Assembly: GCA_049644265.1 (NCBI GenBank)
Contig: JBARRO010000205.1
Location: 1-9,762 of the forward strand
Direction: 5' to 3'
Source of the DNA: JBARRO01 sp049644265
GTDB lineage: Bacteria > Bacteroidota > Ignavibacteria > UBA10030
Length of the DNA: 9,762 nt
Shown here: piece by piece, positions 1 to 6,572 of the stretch
Layout: each line of letters opens with the position of its first letter
Numbering within the stretch: position 1 is the first letter of the stretch
The notes under the pieces: generated by a model
The model's input: only the letters and a program-made list of their open reading frames with translations
Databases searched by the model: none
What the model was told of the DNA's origin: nothing
Program-made: the position numbers and the translations under genes

Positions 1-25
1 GAAGGGATGGTTTGGAGTCTAAGAG

Positions 26-181
26 TTCAAAGTTCAAGGTTCAAAGCTCTGTATTCTGAATTCTGTACTCTGAATTCACGATTTGCGATCTATTCACCTT
101 TCACTTTTCACTCCTCACCATTCACAATTCACTGATGACTGGTAACTGGTCACTGGTAACTGATAACTGACATCTGACAAC
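26..181. repeat. degenerate heptanucleotide (7-bp period) repeat array
   Basis: This spacer is built from degenerate 7-bp units in three blocks. Block one has a conserved C at 28, 35, 42, 49, 56, 63, 70 and 77, with units GTTCAAA/GTTCAAG drifting into ATTCTGA/ATTCTGT. Block two has TTCAC or CTCAC units with C at 95, 102, 109, 116, 123 and 130. Block three has ACTGGTA-like units with C at 139, 146, 153, 160, 167, 174 and 181. The phase shifts between blocks (18 bp from C77 to C95, 9 bp from C130 to C139). No coding potential or ribosome binding site is seen in bases 1-197. It resembles in kind the short tandem heptanucleotide repeats described in cyanobacterial intergenic DNA; that comparison is from memory. 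Function is unknown. A promoter for the downstream operon should lie in or before it, but I see no convincing -35/-10 pair. Confidence 0.85.
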
Positions 182-197
182 TTTCCCCAATCTCCCA

Positions 198-1925
198 ATG
201 AAAAAATACTCTATCATCGGTGCTATCGTCCTCCTCGTCGCAATCGCAGGCCTTTGGTATTACCTGTCCCTGCCAAACCTCAACGACACCGTCGCGTTTC
301 CGTTTATCACTCATCAGAAGCCGGTTGTCGATCCGCATCTCCCGAGCCCGGACGCCATTTCCGACAGGCTCGACGATATGCTCTTTGACGGACTCTTCAA
401 TCTCACGGCAACACCGAGCGGCGTGGCGTTCGAAGACGGCCTCGGAGAATTTGTCAGCATCGACAACAACATCGTGACCGTACGGCTCAAGAGCGGAAAG
501 TTCTGGCATGATTCGTACAAGACGTTTGTTGACGGCAAAAAGGTGAACATCGAGAAAGGAACTGCTCACGAGTTTTCATCGAAAGATCTCGCGTTCACCC
601 TCAAGCGCATCCAGAATCTTGGCAGCCTTTCGCCGGACTATATCCTCGTTGCACAGGCATTGCCGGTCCTTGATTTTGAAGGCCCGAGCGATAAGAACGA
701 AATTCGGTTCAAGTTCCGCGGAGACCGAATCTGGGTCGAGTCAGACATCAAGGAAGTGCTCTCATTCAAGATCCTTCCGGATAATTCTGAAATGAACGCG
801 ATGTCGTTCTCCGTTGGCACGACTTCCTACATGACCATCCCCGAGTACAAAAGTGTGCTGCGCTATCATCGCACACCGGAGGGGGATGCGAAGATGACCA
901 ACGTCCATCTCGTTCCTTATGTTGATAACAGCACGTTTGCGACCGAGCTTCGGAACGGTGCAATCAATGTGCTGTTGGAGCCGCCGTTTGGAAGCGAATC
1001 GCCGATTCTTCAGGAGCAGGGGAAGTTCTTCGTCAAATCCAATGTCAGCTCCACCTTCTTCGCCGTCCTGTTCAACACGGAGCGCCTTTCGCGTGCACAG
1101 CGGACAGAGTTGCGGAAGCTTCTTAATAACAGAGCAATCCTGAACCGCTTTTTCAAAGTGGGAACGGGCCAGCAGCGGCACATTGTGGATTTCAAGGGAA
1201 ACAGGGATGCTTATGATGGCTATCTGAACGACATGGTGTTCCCGTCGTCTTCGTACTACATCCAGGAAAAGGTCGTCGACCGGCTTCGCGATTCCACGGA
1301 TGCCGACGTCGCAGTCCTTCCCGACACCGTCCGTATCAAGGCGTGCCTGAATTTTGGCTACAGGGAGGAATATGCGGAGCTTATCGATATACTGAACGAC
1401 GCAACCGTTACGCGAGGAAGAGTCCACGCGACTGCTGTGCAGGCCGAGGATATCAAGAAAGGCGACTACGATGCGGTCCTGCTTGCCGTAAGCGGATATC
1501 GGAGCAATTTTCTCTTCGACCTGTATAGTCTGTTCCTCCGTGAGCCGAACCTCGAGACGTATAAGGTGAATGTCTTTACCGCACCCGATGCGAAGGGGGA
1601 ACTTGCCGTGAGTGCCAGCAGCATGCAGACGGACCGTAACTTCTTCCGGTTGGATCCCACACTCAACGTTACGGAACGGGATGATATTCGGACACTGCTG
1701 GACGATATCTACGGATTCATGTCGACGCGGCAGGTGGGGGACAAGCAAGTCTATGCGAGGCGCGTTGCAGAACGGGAGCATGAGATGGCCCTCGGTGCGT
1801 GGCTGTTCTCACTGCCGTCCCTTGCATACTTTAGCACACAGCTCGACAGCACGAGCATCGACATGTACGGTGTCGCTTCCCAGCTGTCGACGCTGAAGAA
1901 ATGGAAAGAATCTCCGAAGAAGTGA
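198..1925 (+). CDS. membrane-anchored solute-binding protein, family 5 (Opp/Dpp-like ABC transporter)
   Basis: The 575-residue product resembles extracellular solute-binding proteins of family 5, which capture peptides, nickel or similar ligands in the periplasm for an ABC importer. Residues 58-68 (LDDMLFDGLFN) and 93-104 (VTVRLKSGKFWH), followed by EFSSKDLAFTLKRI at 125-138, are the typical N-terminal block of the family (E.GLF..., V..LR.G..FHDG..FTA.DV.FTL.R). The end, LFSLPSLAYFSTQL then a W, matches the usual final block. Residues 5-23 form a hydrophobic helix after MKKYS. There is no lipobox cysteine and no clear AXA cleavage site, so I infer an uncleaved inner-membrane anchor. The ATG at 198 is the first start after the repeat array and has no Shine-Dalgarno. 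It is the first gene of the unit, and its TGA overlaps the next gene's GTG. The middle of the protein is divergent, so the ligand cannot be predicted. Confidence 0.88.
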   Translation: MKKYSIIGAIVLLVAIAGLWYYLSLPNLNDTVAFPFITHQKPVVDPHLPSPDAISDRLDDMLFDGLFNLTATPSGVAFEDGLGEFVSIDNNIVTVRLKSGKFWHDSYKTFVDGKKVNIEKGTAHEFSSKDLAFTLKRIQNLGSLSPDYILVAQALPVLDFEGPSDKNEIRFKFRGDRIWVESDIKEVLSFKILPDNSEMNAMSFSVGTTSYMTIPEYKSVLRYHRTPEGDAKMTNVHLVPYVDNSTFATELRNGAINVLLEPPFGSESPILQEQGKFFVKSNVSSTFFAVLFNTERLSRAQRTELRKLLNNRAILNRFFKVGTGQQRHIVDFKGNRDAYDGYLNDMVFPSSSYYIQEKVVDRLRDSTDADVAVLPDTVRIKACLNFGYREEYAELIDILNDATVTRGRVHATAVQAEDIKKGDYDAVLLAVSGYRSNFLFDLYSLFLREPNLETYKVNVFTAPDAKGELAVSASSMQTDRNFFRLDPTLNVTERDDIRTLLDDIYGFMSTRQVGDKQVYARRVAEREHEMALGAWLFSLPSLAYFSTQLDSTSIDMYGVASQLSTLKKWKESPKK

Positions 1926-2830
1926 CAACATATCAACGCGGGCGCGGCCTCCCCGGCCGCCCCTCGCCCCTGTTGATCTCCATCGCACTGTGGGTTTCCT
2001 TGCTGTTGTACGCAAGCAGGGCGCATGCCCAATCCTCTGATGTTCTCATCATAGAAAAAACTGACCGCCTCACTCTGTTTGACTCTTTCCAGCGGTCCCT
2101 TCCTGCGAAGAATTCGCCCGCGATTCGCCCGTTCACTCCCTTGCGCATTCTTAAATCCCGCGAATTGCTCAGCGACGGTATTACGCTTACCATGAAGGTC
2201 GAAACGGCCGGTGAGGCCTTCTACCTCCTTTGCGATGCAAAGGGGAGACTTGTCGGTCTGAATTCACTGGGAATGGTTCGAACATTTGCAGACCGTCGTA
2301 TGTTCGAAGACACCGTCGAGATCCTTCAGTCCTCCCGGGTAATATTTCGCGATCCTGCAGAGAGAATGAGCAGACCGTTGTCCGCAGGCCAACGACTTCT
2401 TCGTTCCTTCGTAGAGAACGGTGCGACGTACGTAAGACTTCTGACGCGGCCTTCAGTGTATGGATGGGCATCCTTGTCTGCAGATCAGGAGGGATCGGGT
2501 TGGCGGGTTGTCCGAAGAGGCGCGCCTTCGGAGACTCTTTCCGGCGTTCTGCTCGATCGTATGAATGAGAAGGTAAGACAGGCAAACCGGAACCTTCAGC
2601 AGATTTATTCTCAGCTGAACGCAGAAACAGGAAAGAGGCTTGTTCCTCCTCAATGGCAAGTCCAATCATCGACTCCAATATCGTACACGGCGGTTCTTCT
2701 CCCTCCGTTCGCCGCCATAAGATATGCACAGAGCCTCTCAACCTTAACCTCAGTCCTACAAACCTATCTTGTCGGGACAGGCTTTGACGCCATGCCGCTG
2801 CAAAACAGGATAGAGGTCCGTCGAAAGTGA
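1922..2830 (+). CDS. secreted protein of unknown function encoded inside the ABC transporter operon
   Basis: I do not recognise a family for this 302-residue protein. Residues 1-16 are basic (QRGRGLPGRPSP), 17-32 are hydrophobic, and AHA-Q at 34-37 is a good signal peptidase I site, so it is probably periplasmic. Two segments look SH3-like at a weak level: about 71-135 (FTPLRILKSRELL onward) and about 153-190 (GQRLLRSFVENGATYVRLL then YGWASLS). A polar helix that could form a coiled coil spans about 205-238 (LLDRMNEKVRQANRNLQQIY), followed by a beta-rich tail. I chose GTG 1922 because its GTGA overlap with the upstream stop repeats the 2827 and 8423 junctions and gives a better signal peptide. 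ATG 1901 (309 residues, 25-bp overlap) is the alternative. Its position between binding protein and permease suggests an accessory role in that transporter, which is inference. Confidence 0.8.
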   Translation: MTTYQRGRGLPGRPSPLLISIALWVSLLLYASRAHAQSSDVLIIEKTDRLTLFDSFQRSLPAKNSPAIRPFTPLRILKSRELLSDGITLTMKVETAGEAFYLLCDAKGRLVGLNSLGMVRTFADRRMFEDTVEILQSSRVIFRDPAERMSRPLSAGQRLLRSFVENGATYVRLLTRPSVYGWASLSADQEGSGWRVVRRGAPSETLSGVLLDRMNEKVRQANRNLQQIYSQLNAETGKRLVPPQWQVQSSTPISYTAVLLPPFAAIRYAQSLSTLTSVLQTYLVGTGFDAMPLQNRIEVRRK

Positions 2831-3999
2831 ATCGACTCCTGAGCACATTTGGGAGGCCAAGTGAGAATCTTCAGACGAAGCTCCTGGGCCACCTGGCAGG
2901 GATCCTTCTGATGGCCGTGATCTTCGGGGGGATTGTCTTTCTGGTAGACGTGCAAAGAGAAAACGCTCTTGGCTCGTTGCAGGGAACTCAGAAATATCTC
3001 GACATCCGTGGGGTCGATTTTGGTGACCCGCTCGACCGCGCGCTGTTCCGTGAATCTCTCGAGGCATTCTATCCAGCTCAGACCTCCCGAAACGACTCCC
3101 TTCTCAGGGCCATCGACGAACTCCGACAGCGGCAGTTCAGTGACCCTCAGCTCAAAGCAGGGAGAGATCAGAACAACCTCACCTGGTCGACAGTCGGCTC
3201 GTTGAGCGGAATGTTCATCCAGTTTGTTCTTGTCTACGCAATCGTGCTCGCGGTGTTGTACCTCGCCGCCCAGCGGATTGCCGTTTTTCGGTTCATAACA
3301 ATGAAACAACATCATGAATCCTACCTCGCACAAACGGTCGAGGCAATTCGTGACTTCAACAAGAAGCCTAAGAACAACACCATCATCCTGTTCATCCGTC
3401 AAATCCCCCCAATCCTGGTCCCGTTCCTAAAAGCGACTGCCAAGGGTCTTGCTCTCGTTGTCCTCTTTTCCCCTTCCTATGTCATTGCTTATTCGCTCAA
3501 GACGGCTCTTGATACAAGCTCTCTGCTATTTATGGCGTTACTCGGAATTGTGTCAAATGGCGTTCTGATTCTCACAGCAAACAGATTCTTCCTGTTGCTC
3601 ATCTCCGAGAGTCGCAAAGGATATGTGCAGACCGCAACGGTCAAAAACCTCAACTCTTCCTTTGAATGGAATGCGAAAACCGGGATTACTCTCAGGTCGC
3701 TCCTCCGATTCCGTGAGGAGTTTCCATCACACGTGTTCGGACACATCTTCCGTAATGCTCGCTTCCAGTTCATTCCTCTATTGAAAGAACATGCGTCGTT
3801 CCTTATTACAGGACTCATGATCATCGAAATGGCTCTCAATATTCAAGGACATCTTTGCTATGAACTGCTGCAACGAGTTCTATTTCGGCAGTACGACGTG
3901 GTGTGCGTCATCATCTTTGGGATCTTCCTGATCGTCAAAGCGACTGAGGTTGCCGTGGATCTGTGGCATGATTGGGAAAAGAGGAAGTATGGATACTAG
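2827..3999 (+). CDS. DppB/OppB-like ABC transporter permease, divergent
   Basis: This 390-residue polytopic protein is one of the two channel subunits of the importer. Hydrophobic helices lie near residues 22-41, 125-147, 198-223, 232-258, 322-338 and 357-373. A large loop follows helix 1 (42-124), as in DppB. The family signature is in the C-terminal half: GYVQTATVKNL at 265-275 and HIFRNARFQFIPL at 306-318 match the DppB pattern YVRTARAKGL...HALRNALIPV, and FRQYDVVCVIIFGIFLIVKA with VDLWHDW at the end matches the DppB tail (RDYPVVQG...VNLLVDLLY). The YV-to-RNA distance is 43 residues, against about 21 in classical DppB as I recall it, so the cytoplasmic EAA coupling loop carries an insertion near 276-299. 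The start is GTG overlapping the preceding TGA (GTGA), with AGAGG at 2812-2816. The partner permease follows at 4183. Confidence 0.85.
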   Translation: MNRLLSTFGRPSENLQTKLLGHLAGILLMAVIFGGIVFLVDVQRENALGSLQGTQKYLDIRGVDFGDPLDRALFRESLEAFYPAQTSRNDSLLRAIDELRQRQFSDPQLKAGRDQNNLTWSTVGSLSGMFIQFVLVYAIVLAVLYLAAQRIAVFRFITMKQHHESYLAQTVEAIRDFNKKPKNNTIILFIRQIPPILVPFLKATAKGLALVVLFSPSYVIAYSLKTALDTSSLLFMALLGIVSNGVLILTANRFFLLLISESRKGYVQTATVKNLNSSFEWNAKTGITLRSLLRFREEFPSHVFGHIFRNARFQFIPLLKEHASFLITGLMIIEMALNIQGHLCYELLQRVLFRQYDVVCVIIFGIFLIVKATEVAVDLWHDWEKRKYGY

Positions 4000-4051
4000 C
4001 GCCGCTCTCAATAAATAAGATTGTATCCGGTGGCATTGAGAAGTACAAATT

Positions 4052-4094
4052 GGAGCGGCCCGCCCAGCTGCGGTGTTCGGGCGGGCACTACTCC
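4052..4094 (+). other. GC-rich hairpin in the spacer between the two permease genes
   Basis: GCCCGCCC at 4058-4065 and GGGCGGGC at 4079-4086 form a perfect 8-bp stem with a 13-nt loop. GGAG (4052-4055) and CTCC (4091-4094) could extend it beyond an internal loop. Only a TTTT at 4097-4100 follows, separated by a few bases, so it is a poor canonical intrinsic terminator. It could be a partial terminator or a 3' RNA-stability element, reducing expression of the downstream half of the operon. The rest of the 183-bp spacer (4000-4182) holds no credible gene. Confidence 0.5.
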
Positions 4095-4182
4095 CGTTTT
4101 GGAATAGGCTTCGATATGGACCGCAAGATTACTTCTTGGCGGCACTAACTGACGAATTTCTCACGTCGCTGATCGAACTTGA

Positions 4183-5058
4183 ATGACCGGGTTTTTGCCA
4201 AAACTCATATCACTCTATCGCAAGAAAGACCTCCTCTGGCTCACCATCTGGGTCACAGGCATGGGATTCGTCTGGCTTTGGGACGTAATCTTTCTGAATA
4301 CTCCGGCGTTAGTGAGAATTCAGTCGGCATTCTTGAACAGTCTCCTGACTGGCTCGGTGGTCGTTGCCTTTTCTCTTGCAGCGGGCTGGATCCTCGGCGT
4401 TGGACTCGATATGCTCGAGCATTCGGAATCTTCCCGCACCTACGCTCTGACCTCACTGGCCGTCAATGCTCTTCGTTCAGTACCGCAAATTATCGTTCTC
4501 CTGGTTGGATACGTCCTTCTCACCGTGTTTCTCCACGAAGAAATCATCCAATCGACGTTTGTTCAGCTCTTGTGGATTGCGCTTGCAACGACCCTGGCAG
4601 TCTTTCTTGAAGTGGCGGACACCGTGCGGTCGCGCATCGAATATTTCCGAACCCTCGATTTTGTGGATGCCATGCTGTGTTGCGGTGTGAGCGAAATCAG
4701 GATCATGAACGTCGAAATCCTGTGGAAGAACAGCAAAAGCCATCTGCTGCACAAACTCATCGGAATTTTTGGCGTGTCGATCTTCCTCCAGTGCAGCATC
4801 GATTTCATCATATCCGTCGGTCTTTCAACGGATGTCAGTCTCAGCAACCTGCCTTTGACGATTGGATCACTCCTCGCAACGCTCGACAGCAAACAGGATA
4901 TTCTTGCCCTGAGCAATCTCTTCAGCGATCCTGGCTATTTGCCGGCGATCTTTGTACGCCACCTTCAGGGACTCAGTCTCGCGTTCTTTGTCGTCTTTAC
5001 GCTTCTCTGCATGTACAATATTGCGAACGGATTCGAACGACGGCATAAACTCGCATAG
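4183..5058 (+). CDS. DppC/OppC-like ABC transporter permease
   Basis: This 291-residue protein is the second channel subunit of the transporter. Hydrophobic helices lie near residues 18-38, 52-74, 88-116, 124-143, 190-213 and 262-281. The cytoplasmic EAA motif is clear at 155-180: FRTLDFVDAMLCCGVSEIRIMNVEIL, corresponding to the DppC pattern RTLDYVEAARALGAS..RI...HIL with the invariant glycine at 168. RSVPQIIVLLVG at 99-109 also fits this permease family. The ATG at 4183 is directly preceded in frame by TGA (4180-4182), so no longer start exists. There is no obvious Shine-Dalgarno. It lies 183 bp after the DppB-like gene and only 1 bp before the ATPase gene. The protein is shorter and more divergent than textbook DppC. 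Family placement is firm; the substrate is not known. Confidence 0.87.
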   Translation: MTGFLPKLISLYRKKDLLWLTIWVTGMGFVWLWDVIFLNTPALVRIQSAFLNSLLTGSVVVAFSLAAGWILGVGLDMLEHSESSRTYALTSLAVNALRSVPQIIVLLVGYVLLTVFLHEEIIQSTFVQLLWIALATTLAVFLEVADTVRSRIEYFRTLDFVDAMLCCGVSEIRIMNVEILWKNSKSHLLHKLIGIFGVSIFLQCSIDFIISVGLSTDVSLSNLPLTIGSLLATLDSKQDILALSNLFSDPGYLPAIFVRHLQGLSLAFFVVFTLLCMYNIANGFERRHKLA

Positions 5059-5059
5059 T

Positions 5060-6544
5060 ATGGCCGAGCTGAAACATCATATTCGGATTTCAGACAATGG
5101 ACGAGAGATTGTCGCTATCGATGATTTCCGCGTCGCCGAATCCTGCATTACGGTTCTTTTCGGAGAATCAGGAATCGGGAAGTCGCTGTCTGCCCTTGCA
5201 ATCTGTGGACTGCTCGATCCTGACGAACTTGAAATTCAAGTCGACGGGCATCCTTATGATGTGTACCTGAAGAGCCAGGAAGTTGCGGAGATTCGCAGGA
5301 ACGGCTTCTTTGTTTTTCAGGAACCATCGTCGCATCTGAATCCGCTCTTAACGCTCCAGGAACAGCTGAATGAAGGAAGCCTCGCTTCGGCGCCGCGTGA
5401 CACGACAGTCCTCGAACGGCTTTGGCCGGGCGGGGACAAGGCGGAGATCCAGAAGATACTCGATGTGTATCCAAAGCCCTACCGCCCGAGTGGCGGTGAG
5501 AAACAAAGGATTCTGGCGGCCATGGCGTTTAGGAAATTCTCCATCGTTGACACCAAACCCTCCGGGAGTCTGTTTGTTTTTGATGAGCCTACTGGCAACC
5601 TCGACAACAACCTCCGCAACGTGTTTTTGGATCTGCTCGTTGAGGAATTCCGCCGGCGATCCATGACGGTTCTGCTCATCACGCATGATTATTCCATGAT
5701 AAGTCGACTGTCGAAAAACTACCCCGACCTCACGAAACGGATTCTTTACAAGGAACTGACGCTTGATCGCGGAAAACTCCGATTGAGGGATTTTCTACCT
5801 CAGGAGTATCTTTCCTGGATCGCAAAACTGGAAAGGCCCTCAATTCCATCAGCTCAGGACGAGACGTTGTTGAGTCTGGAGCCGGAAATCCGCGTGTTTG
5901 GAAGAAGCCTGGTTGTCTCCCAGAAGAAATCAGGCCGAACAACGCCACTCCAGATCCGAAAAGGACAGCTGATGTACCTCAAGGCACCAAGTGGGATGGG
6001 GAAGACCACCTTGTTGAAAGTCATGATGGGTCTGGTTAAATCCGATTCGATGAAAATGAGATTGAAGGGAGTAGACTACAGCGAGCGAACACATAGAAGA
6101 GTGTGGCAGCAGCGGGTGTGGGGACGGATTATGACAATGGTTTTTCAACACGCAGATGAGGCACTGAACCAGAACTCGGACGTCCGGGGAGTCTTCGACG
6201 GGCTGCCGATTCAGTCTTCCTTCGATGATGCGGCAATAGTCACGATGCTCTCTGAACTTTTCGAGGAGTTGCCGGATGGGTTCCTGGTCAAATTGACCAG
6301 ATATCTGAGCGGGGGTCAAAAGCAGCGCCTGAACCTTCTTCGGTCCATCGTCCTCGACACGGATATTCTCCTCCTTGACGAACCGCTCAACGGCCTCGAT
6401 TTTTCCAGCTCAGTCAAAGTCATAGGAAAAATTGAAGAGAAACTCAAAGCGGGGAAAGGGGTGATGGTAATATCGCACAACGAGGAGATTTTTGATACAT
6501 TGGTTGCAACAGAAAATGTCTATGAGCTTTCTGAAAAAGTTTGA
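5060..6544 (+). CDS. fused two-domain ABC transporter ATPase (DppD-DppF-like)
   Basis: A 494-residue cytoplasmic protein with two nucleotide-binding domains, supplying both ATPase sites for the importer. Domain 1: Walker A GESGIGKS 35-42, Q-loop FQEPSSHLNP with Q87, signature PSGGE 143-147, Walker B LFVFDE 171-176, D-loop GNLD 179-182, switch histidine H209. Domain 2: Walker A APSGMGKT 309-316, Q363, signature LSGGQ 416-420, Walker B ILLLDE 436-441, D-loop GLD 445-447, H473. Both catalytic glutamates (E176, E441) are present, so both sites look competent. QEPSSHLNP resembles the Dpp/Opp Q-loop (QDP...LNP). The linker is about 225-275. In the classical Dpp system the two ATPases are separate proteins; here they are one chain. 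I chose ATG 5060, 1 bp after the permease stop. A longer start at 4952 would overlap the permease by 107 bp and adds residues with no family resemblance. Confidence 0.92.
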   Translation: MAELKHHIRISDNGREIVAIDDFRVAESCITVLFGESGIGKSLSALAICGLLDPDELEIQVDGHPYDVYLKSQEVAEIRRNGFFVFQEPSSHLNPLLTLQEQLNEGSLASAPRDTTVLERLWPGGDKAEIQKILDVYPKPYRPSGGEKQRILAAMAFRKFSIVDTKPSGSLFVFDEPTGNLDNNLRNVFLDLLVEEFRRRSMTVLLITHDYSMISRLSKNYPDLTKRILYKELTLDRGKLRLRDFLPQEYLSWIAKLERPSIPSAQDETLLSLEPEIRVFGRSLVVSQKKSGRTTPLQIRKGQLMYLKAPSGMGKTTLLKVMMGLVKSDSMKMRLKGVDYSERTHRRVWQQRVWGRIMTMVFQHADEALNQNSDVRGVFDGLPIQSSFDDAAIVTMLSELFEELPDGFLVKLTRYLSGGQKQRLNLLRSIVLDTDILLLDEPLNGLDFSSSVKVIGKIEEKLKAGKGVMVISHNEEIFDTLVATENVYELSEKV

Positions 6545-6572
6545 ACGTGAATAATCTGTCGTGCGGGAAATT

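Noticed and set aside
26..181. CRISPR array or direct-repeat mobile element end
   Set aside because: Units are 7 bp, degenerate and contiguous, with no spacers, no cas genes and no transposase nearby.
762..1781. Long minus-strand open frame of 339 codons opposite the binding-protein gene
   Set aside because: It lies wholly antisense to a well-supported family-5 binding protein, has no ribosome site or family motifs, and its composition looks like a codon-phase shadow.
2187..3402. Two minus-strand open frames (2187-2846 and 2764-3402) of over 200 codons
   Set aside because: Antisense to the secreted protein and DppB-like permease; rich in Arg, Pro and Ser with no recognisable domain.
4116..4148. 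Ten-codon open frame in the spacer between the permeases (possible leader peptide)
   Set aside because: No ribosome site, no run of a regulatory amino acid, and it does not overlap the hairpin in an attenuator arrangement.
4952..5059. Upstream extension of the ATPase start into the DppC-like gene
   Set aside because: Adds 36 residues without ABC family resemblance and a 107-bp overlap; ATG 5060, 1 bp after the permease stop, fits the family N-terminus.
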